Positions 1 to 5,666 of a stretch of 6,318 bases of DNA are shown here, piece after piece. This DNA is from JAFGIT01 sp016929465 [NCBI: Candidatus Coatesbacteria bacterium] (lineage in GTDB: Bacteria > B130-G9). The stretch is from positions 1-6,318 of the forward strand of contig JAFGIT010000336.1 in assembly GCA_016929465.1 (NCBI GenBank), read 5' to 3'. The notes beneath the pieces were generated by a model. That model worked only from the letters and a program-made list of their open reading frames with translations. It made no database searches and was not told the DNA's origin. Numbering within the stretch: position 1 is the stretch's first letter; each line of letters opens with the position of its first letter. Position numbers and translations under genes: made by a program.

Positions 1-1605
1 AAGCAGGGCGCGTCCGCTGAATCCACGGCATCGGCGAGCGCTTCCACTGCATCGCCGCCGAAGAAAAGAGCCAAGGTGGAGAAAGAACAACCACCCAAGA
101 AGGCGCCCAAGAGGCCAGCAGAGAGGCAAACGCCCGCCACTGACAACGGCTTCTGCTTCCCGTCGATCGATCTCCTCGACCCAACCGGGCCGATTGACAC
201 GCCAGAGCGCCAGAGCGAGCTGATAAAGAAGGGTGAGCTGATCGCGCAGAAACTCGCGGACCACAATATAGAGGGCAGCATAACGGGCTATCTGACCGGA
301 CCGATCATCACCAGGTTCGAGTTCCGTCCCGCTCGCGGCGTCAAGCTCAGCAGGATAATCTCTCTTGCCGACGACCTTGCCCTAGCGATGAAGGCTAAAT
401 TCATACCACGCATATCGCCAATCCCGGGCAGGTCGGTGGTCGGGATCGAGATAGCGAATGAGAACCGCCGCACGATATCCTTCAGAGAAGTGCTTTCCTC
501 GGAAAAGTTCTTCGGTAATCAGACCAAGCTGAAGCTCGCATCCGGCACCGACATCGCGGGCCAGCCCTACGTCATCTCGCTCAGCGACATAACACACCTT
601 CTGATTGCGGGAGCCACTGGTACGGGCAAATCGGTCTGCATCAACTCGATGCTCTGCAGCCTGCTCTATTCGGCGACACCGGAAGAGCTGGAGCTCATAC
701 TCATCGATCCTAAGGTCCTGGAGCTGTCCCCTTACAACGGCGTCCCGCACCTGAGAGAGCCGGTCATAAGCGATGTCCAGAATGCCGAGCTCGCATTCCG
801 ATGGGCGGTCAATGAGATGGACACGAGGTACCTGCTCTTAGCCGAGAAGAGAGTGCGCCATGTGAATGAATACAATGACCGTGTCCGAGAAGAGCGGAAG
901 GCGCGTGCGAACGAGCTCAAGAATCTCAAGCCGGAGGAGGTCCCAACAGACCTCAAGCTGATGCCGTACCTCGTGATTGTCGTGGACGAACTCGCTGATC
1001 TGATGCTCACCGCGAGGCAGGCAATCGAGGTGCCCATAATAAAGCTCGCTGCCAAGGCAAGGGCGGCCGGGATTCACCTGGTCCTCGCGACGCAGCGACC
1101 CTCCGTCGATGTCGTGACCGGTCTCATCAAGACGAACTTCCCGTCCAGGCTCGCCTTCAGGGTCGCTCAGAAGGTCGATTCGAGGACGATACTCGACCAG
1201 AACGGCGCCGAGAAGCTACTGGGGAAGGGCGACATGCTATTCTTGACGCCGGGGACACCCGGACTTGTCCGTTTGCACGGCTCATTCATCTCGGAGCGTG
1301 AGGTGGAGCGGATAGTCAAGCACTTGAAGAAGCAGCCGGCGCCGGTGAGGGAGAGCTCGATCTTCGACGAGATGGAAGAGCAGGAAGCGATCGACATCGA
1401 CGGAGTCGATGATCCGATCTACAAGAGCGCGATAGAGATAGTCGTCCGCTCGAAATACGCCTCGATCTCTCTCCTGCAGCGCAAGCTCAAGGTAGGCCAC
1501 AGCCGCGCCGCGCGCTACATTGATATGATGGAGCAGCAGGGAATAGTCGGCCCCTTCAGAGGCAGCAAGCCAAGGGAAGTGCTCGTCGATGATGTGGGCT
1601 TCTAG
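1..1605 (+). CDS. ftsK: DNA translocase FtsK/SpoIIIE, C-terminal part (5' end outside the window)
   Basis: ATP-driven double-stranded DNA pump that clears and resolves chromosomes at the division septum. The frame is open from base 1, so 534 residues are visible and the gene begins upstream. The GTG at 76 lies inside a Ser/Ala/Thr- then Lys/Pro-rich linker, has no convincing Shine-Dalgarno site, and would leave out the N-terminal membrane segments the family needs. Counting from that GTG codon, the alpha/beta motor core spans about 30-420. It holds Walker A GATGTGKS (179-186), the family motif LIDPK (209-213), Walker B LVIVVDELADLM (299-310) and ATQRPS (339-343). The winged-helix gamma domain spans about 447-507, with the recognition region VGHSRAARYIDMMEQQGIVG (473-492). 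Gamma in this family reads polar KOPS-type sequences and contacts XerD. Identity is very secure; only the N-terminus is unknown. The gene converges on the next one, with 36 bp between the stop codons. Confidence 0.96.
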   Translation, partial: KQGASAESTASASASTASPPKKRAKVEKEQPPKKAPKRPAERQTPATDNGFCFPSIDLLDPTGPIDTPERQSELIKKGELIAQKLADHNIEGSITGYLTGPIITRFEFRPARGVKLSRIISLADDLALAMKAKFIPRISPIPGRSVVGIEIANENRRTISFREVLSSEKFFGNQTKLKLASGTDIAGQPYVISLSDITHLLIAGATGTGKSVCINSMLCSLLYSATPEELELILIDPKVLELSPYNGVPHLREPVISDVQNAELAFRWAVNEMDTRYLLLAEKRVRHVNEYNDRVREERKARANELKNLKPEEVPTDLKLMPYLVIVVDELADLMLTARQAIEVPIIKLAAKARAAGIHLVLATQRPSVDVVTGLIKTNFPSRLAFRVAQKVDSRTILDQNGAEKLLGKGDMLFLTPGTPGLVRLHGSFISEREVERIVKHLKKQPAPVRESSIFDEMEEQEAIDIDGVDDPIYKSAIEIVVRSKYASISLLQRKLKVGHSRAARYIDMMEQQGIVGPFRGSKPREVLVDDVGF

Positions 1606-1613
1606 AACGTAGG

Positions 1614-1647
1614 TTCAAAGCTCAAAGTTCAAAGTTCAAGGTTAAGG
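1614..1647. repeat. Heptamer tandem repeat between convergent genes
   Basis: Four consecutive 7-bp units can be read: TTCAAAG (1614-1620), CTCAAAG (1621-1627), TTCAAAG (1628-1634) and TTCAAGG (1635-1641). A decayed unit TTAAGG follows at 1642-1647. The tract fills almost the whole gap between the ftsK stop and the stop of the minus-strand gene, and its last unit supplies that gene's TAA (1644-1642). It has no dyad symmetry and no T-run, so it does not look like a terminator for either gene. Its role is unknown. It could be a slippage-generated or dispersed intergenic repeat, or a scar at the edge of an inserted cassette. Confidence 0.75.
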
Positions 1648-2499
1648 CGCCGGCTGCCTCCCGCCGAATACCCCTTGACGGATGCGGTTCCGAATTAGCA
1701 TAAAATCTTCAGGCTTTTCGCCTCCTTTGACTTGCCGCTCGGCAATGGCCTTCGCGAGGTCTATATCGGCATCAACCTTACTCTGCCCCTTACCTTTGGT
1801 CTTTCCGATGAATGCCCGGGCTATTCGCAATAATTCCTTCCCTGGGAAAAGGCCAATCCAGTCGGCATTGCCAAGGCTCTTCTCAATTCCTCTATGGTGT
1901 TTCGCGAGTACCGCCTCAATCTTGGCGCTATCAAATGACGCCTTGGGCAATTTGCAGACTCCCCTATACCAATTGGAGGCCAGGATGTAACTCAATGCCC
2001 CCCCATCGTCCTTAATCGTCGTCAGCCCTGGCCCACTTGGGAAGCCCTTCGATAGGTCGGCGCTCAACTCGAAGAGTGTCCATTTCGTTGCCAACCACCA
2101 ATCCAGGCTAGCAGCATGTTCTTTGACATGCATTTCGATGTCTTTGGCGCTTCTGTGGAGGCGAGCCTCGCTGCATTCGGCAAGAGCGGTCCAATCAAGA
2201 AGGTAGTTTTCGGTCTCGTGTCGTCGCAGCCGGAATACTTCGATCGCTTCGTCGGATTTTGGCCACTTGGTGAAGTTGGATTTTCCGAAATCCCTGTCGC
2301 GAACGCCGAACACGTGTGGAAATCCCGCTTGACGAGCATCCCTCGTGGCCGCCTGCACCGTTTCGCCGCATCCGGCCACTGCAACGTGGATTTCTATGTC
2401 CCCCCACAGCTTGTTAAGATAGGCCTCTGTAAGAGCGTCTTCCACCCAGATGAATACCGGCGCAATGGCGTAGAGCTCGTGGGCTCCGGCAGCAGTCAT
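1642..2499 (-). CDS. DUF4435-like TOPRIM protein, probable nuclease effector (AriB-like)
   Basis: A 285-residue soluble protein with no signal peptide or membrane segment. The N-terminal half has the order expected of a TOPRIM fold of the OLD/DUF4435 kind: a hydrophobic strand ending in the acidic VED (19-21, candidate catalytic Glu20), a Gly-containing strand-turn VAVAGCGE (39-46), a strand ending in the DxD motif RDRDF (67-71, candidate metal ligands Asp68 and Asp70), then HETENYLLD (94-102), which resembles the conserved E-N-Y-L signature of DUF4435. A further motif, FPGKELLRIARAF (218-230), and a Lys-rich stretch (about 232-260) follow. The start ATG shares its A with the TAA of the upstream ATPase gene (TAATG, 2501-2497) and has only a distant AAGG (2516-2513), so translation is probably coupled. 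In PARIS, AriB is a DUF4435 TOPRIM nuclease held by the ATPase AriA, and the gene order here matches. The function is inferred from motifs and neighbourhood. An OLD-like nuclease partner of another system is the main alternative. Confidence 0.78.
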   Translation of the reverse strand: MTAAGAHELYAIAPVFIWVEDALTEAYLNKLWGDIEIHVAVAGCGETVQAATRDARQAGFPHVFGVRDRDFGKSNFTKWPKSDEAIEVFRLRRHETENYLLDWTALAECSEARLHRSAKDIEMHVKEHAASLDWWLATKWTLFELSADLSKGFPSGPGLTTIKDDGGALSYILASNWYRGVCKLPKASFDSAKIEAVLAKHHRGIEKSLGNADWIGLFPGKELLRIARAFIGKTKGKGQSKVDADIDLAKAIAERQVKGGEKPEDFMLIRNRIRQGVFGGRQPAP

Positions 2500-2501
2500 T
2501 A
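2497..2501 (-). promoter_or_regulatory. TAATG stop/start overlap coupling ATPase and TOPRIM genes
   Basis: On the minus strand the ATPase stop TAA (2501-2499) and the TOPRIM start ATG (2499-2497) share one base. There is no well-placed Shine-Dalgarno sequence in front of the second ATG, so ribosomes finishing the ATPase probably re-initiate here. This would tie effector output to ATPase output, as expected when one protein restrains the other. Confidence 0.7.
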
Positions 2502-3518
2502 ACGAACCACGGCCTTGCCATCGACCGCAATGCGGGGATCGCCTTCGCGAAGGAGCGTGAACCTCTCATAGCTCATCACTGACTTCAGGATGTCCCAGGA
2601 GTGTGTCGCGACGATGATCTGAGTCTCTGGCAGCAGCACTCTCAGCGCTCGCATAATAGCCCTGTGCCACTGCACGTGCATGTGCAGTTCGGGCTCGTCG
2701 ATGAGCACTATCCCGCCGCGATAGTCGTTCATAGTGAACCACCCAGCCATCGTGAGCACCTCGATCTCGCCTGAGCTCAGCTGATCAACGGGAATCCGTA
2801 TGCCCTCGACTTTCATGAACAAGTCAAAGCCCTCGTCCGAATTTTCGCTCTTCGGTTCAATCACCAATTCTCGCCTCTGTGCAGGATAGAAGATCTGCCA
2901 GGCACTATTCAGGCGCTGGATTTTGGCAATTGCCTCATTCTCAAGCGGTAACTCAATCTGCCCTTTGAAAAGGGAATACGCAAACTCATTGATTAGCGTC
3001 TGTTTTATAATCCATAGCCGATTTTCATCCGTCGCAGCTGGGCGCTTGCCTTTCCTGCCTGCGGTAATCGGCAACGCACCGACTAGCTTGGGGCCCCGCC
3101 AGGATGAGAAATATGCGATGTGCATTTCATCGTCTCGAAGGTTTCTCAGATGTATTGGATAGGAGACCCTCTCGGATATGATCGGTTTCACAGATCTATC
3201 CCTATGATTCCTTTCAATCTTAATCTCCCAGTGGAATTGCACATATTGACCCTCCAACAGAGCATCTGCTTCGATCTCGAAGTTCTTCGCGCCATCCTTC
3301 ACATTGCATTGCGGATTCTCAGCAGAAGCTGCAGCGATCATTTCTTTCCGACCACAAGCGATGAGTATCGCCTCCAGCACACTCGTTTTGCCGCAGCCGT
3401 TGGGGCCGGCGAGGACAACGAGGTCGAGGGGCTTGCCGTCGGGGTCGGTGAAGTCGAGGTCGAGCTCGCCGATGCCCCTGAAATTTCGAATCTTAAGACT
3501 CTTGATTTTGATGCTCAT
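2499..3518 (-). CDS. ABC/SMC-type AAA ATPase, partner of the TOPRIM protein (AriA-like)
   Basis: A 339-residue cytosolic ATPase of the OLD/RecF-like class. The N-terminus IKSLKIRNFRGIGELDLDF (4-22) is the typical opening of this class and supports the start at 3518. Walker A is GPNGCGKT (38-45). A Q-loop-like region lies near YFSSWRG (136-142). The ABC signature is LSSGE (247-251). Walker B is GGIVLIDEPELHM (268-280), with the catalytic Glu of DEPE at 275, and the switch histidine lies in ATHS (304-307). All ATP-binding and hydrolysis elements are therefore present. There is no long coiled coil and no room for a fused nuclease domain, so the activity must lie in a partner, and the coupled DUF4435 gene is the obvious one. 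In PARIS, AriA is such an ATPase and acts as the sensor. No clear Shine-Dalgarno precedes the ATG. G+C falls to 24/60 at 3181-3240 and 26/60 at 2941-3000, below the flanking genes, which suggests transfer. The ATPase class is certain; the PARIS assignment is inference. Confidence 0.88.
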   Translation of the reverse strand: MSIKIKSLKIRNFRGIGELDLDFTDPDGKPLDLVVLAGPNGCGKTSVLEAILIACGRKEMIAAASAENPQCNVKDGAKNFEIEADALLEGQYVQFHWEIKIERNHRDRSVKPIISERVSYPIHLRNLRDDEMHIAYFSSWRGPKLVGALPITAGRKGKRPAATDENRLWIIKQTLINEFAYSLFKGQIELPLENEAIAKIQRLNSAWQIFYPAQRRELVIEPKSENSDEGFDLFMKVEGIRIPVDQLSSGEIEVLTMAGWFTMNDYRGGIVLIDEPELHMHVQWHRAIMRALRVLLPETQIIVATHSWDILKSVMSYERFTLLREGDPRIAVDGKAVVR

Positions 3519-3540
3519 ACTTGAAGGCTATCGATTCTCG

Positions 3541-3590
3541 AAGATGGTTTCAATAAATATGATTGGATGAAGAGGCTCTATTATGATATG
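3541..3590 (-). promoter_or_regulatory. A+T-rich spacer, probable promoter region of the ATPase-TOPRIM pair
   Basis: Only 15 of 50 bases here are G or C, far below the surrounding genes. The stretch lies between the hairpin at 3595-3619 and the ATPase start at 3518. Read on the minus strand it holds -10-like hexamers such as CATAAT, but no -35 at a suitable distance, so no exact promoter is claimed. A promoter of its own is inferred because the hairpin should separate the pair from the beta-helix gene upstream. Confidence 0.3.
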
Positions 3591-3594
3591 TGAA

Positions 3595-3619
3595 GGGGCG
3601 ACCCGTGGTGAGTCGCCCC
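3595..3619 (-). terminator. GC-rich hairpin downstream of the beta-helix gene
   Basis: A perfect 8-bp stem, GGGGCGAC (3595-3602) with GTCGCCCC (3612-3619), encloses a 9-base loop. It begins 20 bp past the stop of the beta-helix gene. On the minus strand the stem is followed by TTCACAT, a poor T-run, so intrinsic termination may be inefficient. The position and strength of the stem fit a terminator. A dispersed intergenic palindrome would look the same. Confidence 0.55.
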
Positions 3620-3639
3620 CATTTAAGTCTCAGATTAGA

Positions 3640-4929
3640 TCAGTAGCAGGTGCAGGGGAACCACTCGGTGGGCCCGTCGATTATTTTGCCTGATGCGTCC
3701 ATGGCCGAGACGCGGTAATACATCGTGCCTAATCCAACATAGCCGTTCCATCCCGGCTGGTCACCGGCAATCAGCCGCAAGTAGGTGTCACCCCACTCGA
3801 GAGCCGCCTGGCCTCCGCCAATCGAATACTCGAAGTAGTAATGGTTCGCCTCCTCAACAGGCGTCCAGGTCAAGAGGATGGTGTTGTAGAAGAAATCGGG
3901 CGGAGATGTGACGATTATCGTGCAAGTTGGCGGCGCGGTGCTGGAGAGATTGTAATGGTATCCCATATCGACCTCAGCAGTATCGAGCGATTCGTCTGCC
4001 TGAGTGGTCAACTCCGATAGCCCTGCATTTTCGGCAGTTTTGCTTCCGGCGTTGATGCAGGGACTCAATATGTCGAGGTAGAAATCGCCCAACGGTCCCT
4101 TTGTGAATTTCGGATCGAGATGGATGTTGCCCTCACCCATAATCGCCTCATCTTGCACGCAGGAATAGACAGGTTCCAGAAAGCCGCTGAGATCCTCGCC
4201 GTTGCCCCAGAAGATGCAATCGGTGACTGTCGCGTCCGGCGCACCAAGAGATATTCCGTCGCCCCATCTATCAGCGGTATTATTGGCGATGGTGCAATTC
4301 GCTATGATGGGCTCGCCGTCATAGCCGCCTATTCCGCCGCCATCGTATGTCGCGCTATTATTGTAGATCAGGTTGTTGTATATGATCGGGGTATTGAACT
4401 TGATCATCAACCCGCCGCCGCTATTGTCGGCATGGTTACCAGTTATGATGTTATGCCGAATTACGGGCGAACTGCGATCGCACCATATTGCGCCGCCGCA
4501 AGTATTGGCTTCACCTGAACCATTTGCGTTACCGCCGGTCATGAGAAAGCCTTCAATATGGAGATTAGTTACATTGCTGCAGAAAATGAGGTGATAGGCT
4601 GAGTTCTGAGCGTCCAGCGTTGTCTTCTCGGGGCCCGCTCCTGAAAGCGAGACGTAACTAATCATCTGAAGCGGAAAAGACTCACCATTCGCACTAGCAG
4701 AATAGGTCCCTTCCGAAACGTGTATTACGACAGAATTCGAAGATCCCGCATAGGCGGATACGCTGTTGAGGGCATACGTGATTGTCCTCCACGGACTACC
4801 CTCGCTGCCGTCGTCGTTGTTATCTCCCGAGATTCCATCAACATATCGGTCTTCGCAAACTCCGAAACCGACTATGCAGATGGCAAATAGGGCCACAAGC
4901 AAAAGCGCCAGGCAACATCTCCCTCTCAT
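3640..4929 (-). CDS. Secreted parallel beta-helix (DUF1565-like) protein with C-terminal Fn3-like domain
   Basis: An exported protein of unknown substrate. The chosen ATG (4929-4927) gives 429 residues and is preceded by GGGGAGG six bases upstream. An in-frame ATG at 4944 would add MGRYL but has a poor ribosome site. Counting from 4929: a basic start and hydrophobic core (about 1-24) form a signal peptide; no good lipobox is seen at the Cys near 25. YVDGISGDNNDDGSEGSPW (29-47) is the usual DUF1565 opening. From about 115 to 245 come Asn/Gly-rich beta-helix coils with a period of 25-27 residues, for example SPVIRHNIITGN, TPIIYNNLIYNN and EPIIANCTIANN. The family closing motifs SPCINAG (289-295) and VDMGYHY (320-326) follow. 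The last 90 residues, with LLTWTPVEEANHYYFEYSI and YYRVSAMDASG, resemble a fibronectin type III domain, and the chain ends in CTCY. Proteins of this kind are often surface or extracellular polysaccharide-binding or lyase-like proteins, but no catalytic site can be identified. No sorting signal is seen at the C-terminus. Confidence 0.85.
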   Translation of the reverse strand: MRGRCCLALLLVALFAICIVGFGVCEDRYVDGISGDNNDDGSEGSPWRTITYALNSVSAYAGSSNSVVIHVSEGTYSASANGESFPLQMISYVSLSGAGPEKTTLDAQNSAYHLIFCSNVTNLHIEGFLMTGGNANGSGEANTCGGAIWCDRSSPVIRHNIITGNHADNSGGGLMIKFNTPIIYNNLIYNNSATYDGGGIGGYDGEPIIANCTIANNTADRWGDGISLGAPDATVTDCIFWGNGEDLSGFLEPVYSCVQDEAIMGEGNIHLDPKFTKGPLGDFYLDILSPCINAGSKTAENAGLSELTTQADESLDTAEVDMGYHYNLSSTAPPTCTIIVTSPPDFFYNTILLTWTPVEEANHYYFEYSIGGGQAALEWGDTYLRLIAGDQPGWNGYVGLGTMYYRVSAMDASGKIIDGPTEWFPCTCY

Positions 4930-4934
4930 CAAAT

Positions 4935-4942
4935 ACCTCCCC
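4935..4942 (-). promoter_or_regulatory. Ribosome binding site that decides the beta-helix protein start
   Basis: The minus strand reads GGGGAGGT followed by ATTTG and then ATG at 4929. The five-base gap after GGAGGT is ideal. The GGGGAGG itself begins inside the ATG of the longer candidate start (4944-4942), which in turn has only AAAGAA in front. The shorter start is therefore preferred. Confidence 0.75.
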
Positions 4943-4959
4943 ATTTCTTTGGCGGGAAA

Positions 4960-4975
4960 CGCTAGTCTAATAGCG
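4960..4975. repeat. Small inverted repeat in the leader of the beta-helix gene
   Basis: CGCTA (4960-4964) and TAGCG (4971-4975) are perfect inverted arms around a 6-base loop, about 30 bases before the preferred start codon at 4929. It could be a short hairpin in the mRNA leader or an operator half-site pair. Five-base arms can arise by chance, so this is weak on its own. It gains some interest from the larger dyad next to it. Confidence 0.35.
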
Positions 4976-4986
4976 ATATCCTGCCG

Positions 4987-5039
4987 GTTGCATTGAATAA
5001 AAAAGACCAGTCACTGACAAATAAAGCGATCAATGCAAC
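4987..5039. repeat. Nested inverted repeats upstream of the beta-helix gene
   Basis: Perfect 10-bp arms GTTGCATTGA (4987-4996) and TCAATGCAAC (5030-5039) enclose 33 bases. Almost at the centre of this interval lies a second palindrome, CAGTCACTG (5008-5016). The two dyads have centres one base apart (5013 and 5012). The sequence between is A+T-rich. This could be an operator bound by two dimers or a structured RNA leader; it lacks a T-run placed as in a terminator. The arms are certain; the role is not known. Confidence 0.6.
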
Positions 5040-5054
5040 ACATGTCAACCTGAT

Positions 5055-5093
5055 AAAACGGGGGTATCAGAATTAACCGAAATCGCCCGTTTT
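5055..5093 (-). terminator. Possible weak terminator at the end of the fumarase genes
   Basis: AAAACGGG (5055-5062) and CCCGTTTT (5086-5093) pair perfectly over 8 bp around a 23-base loop. On the minus strand the stem straddles the beta-subunit stop codon (5075-5073) and ends in CCCGTTTT. The large loop and the short T-run make it a poor intrinsic terminator, but it is the only candidate between the fumarase genes and the beta-helix gene. Confidence 0.35.
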
Positions 5094-5666
5094 TTCGGCA
5101 TCTTGCATATATCGCTCCCTGCCCCCGATGTATGCATCGCCGCCGTGGATGTCGTTGACGACGACGACCGGCATCGCATCCACCACCATGCGACGGATCG
5201 CCTCCGGGCCTAGGTGTTCGGCGAATATCATATCCGACGACACTATCTTGCTTGCGAGGACCGCGCCAAGGCCGCCCGGTGCTGCGAAATAGACCGCACG
5301 ATGCTCAATGATGGCCTCTTTGACCACTTCCGAGCGCTGGCCCTTCCCAATCATCCCCTTCAGGCCTCTCTCGAGGAGTGCGGGGGTGAAGGCGTCCATC
5401 CGCGAACTCGTCGTGGGCCCCGCGGAGCCGATTACTGCTCCTGGCCGAGTGGGTGTCGGTCCGACGTAGTAGATGATTGTGCCCGAGAGATCGAATGGGA
5501 GAGGTTCTCCCCTCTGGATCATCTCGAAGAGCAGCTGGTGTGCTGCATCGCGCGCCCCAATTATCTCTCCTGATATGAGGCATTGATCGCCTGCTCTCAG
5601 ATCGGCAATGACGTCATCTGTCAGGGGAGTTCTGATTACTTTCGGTTCCTGGGCAGAATCGCTCAT
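5073..5666 (-). CDS. Class I fumarate hydratase / tartrate dehydratase, beta subunit
   Basis: The C-terminal (beta) part of an iron-sulphur hydro-lyase that interconverts fumarate and L-malate in the citric acid cycle, or acts on a related hydroxy-acid such as L-tartrate. The product is 197 residues, the usual size of the separate beta subunit. Conserved segments in order are SGEIIGARDAAH (32-43), YYVGPTPTRPG (66-76), GSAGPTTSSRMD (80-91), MIGKG (105-109), the Gly-rich YFAAPGGLGAVLASK (126-140) and NDIHGGDAY (171-179). The ATG at 5666 overlaps the alpha stop as TGATG and has GGAGGT (5681-5676) nine bases upstream. A TTG at 5669 would add one residue and is less likely. Alpha and beta must associate for activity and are clearly co-translated. 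Fumarase and tartrate dehydratase cannot be told apart by eye; fumarase is likelier without other tartrate genes nearby. Confidence 0.93.
   Translation of the reverse strand: MSDSAQEPKVIRTPLTDDVIADLRAGDQCLISGEIIGARDAAHQLLFEMIQRGEPLPFDLSGTIIYYVGPTPTRPGAVIGSAGPTTSSRMDAFTPALLERGLKGMIGKGQRSEVVKEAIIEHRAVYFAAPGGLGAVLASKIVSSDMIFAEHLGPEAIRRMVVDAMPVVVVNDIHGGDAYIGGRERYMQDAEKTGDFG

Noticed and set aside
76-78. GTG as the true start of the ftsK gene
   Set aside because: The frame is open to base 1 with linker-like Ser/Ala/Thr-rich sequence, there is no convincing ribosome site, and FtsK needs N-terminal membrane segments that would be missing.
1614-1647. CRISPR array or dif/att-type site
   Set aside because: Units are only 7 bp, directly adjoining, with no spacers, and there is no dyad symmetry like that of a Xer site.
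2116-2502. Plus-strand open frame across the TOPRIM gene
   Set aside because: It has no recognisable motifs or ribosome site and lies opposite a gene with clear conserved motifs; it is a shadow frame.
1642-3518. Gabija or Septu as the identity of the ATPase pair
   Set aside because: There is no UvrD-like helicase (Gabija), no HNH motif in the partner (Septu), and the ATPase is not fused to the TOPRIM domain. DUF4435-like motifs point to PARIS-type systems instead.
3120-3524. Plus-strand open frame opposite the N-terminal part of the ATPase
   Set aside because: It lies opposite the Walker A region, and its product has no family features.
4840-4860. Lipoprotein signal at the Cys near the end of the signal peptide of the beta-helix protein
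   Set aside because: The residues before the Cys are Phe-Gly-Val, which do not fit a normal lipobox; a signal peptidase I substrate is likelier.
4994-5020. Sigma-70 promoter with TTGTCA and TATTCA on the minus strand before the beta-helix gene
   Set aside because: The spacing is only 15 bp and the -10 match is poor, so it is not listed as a promoter.
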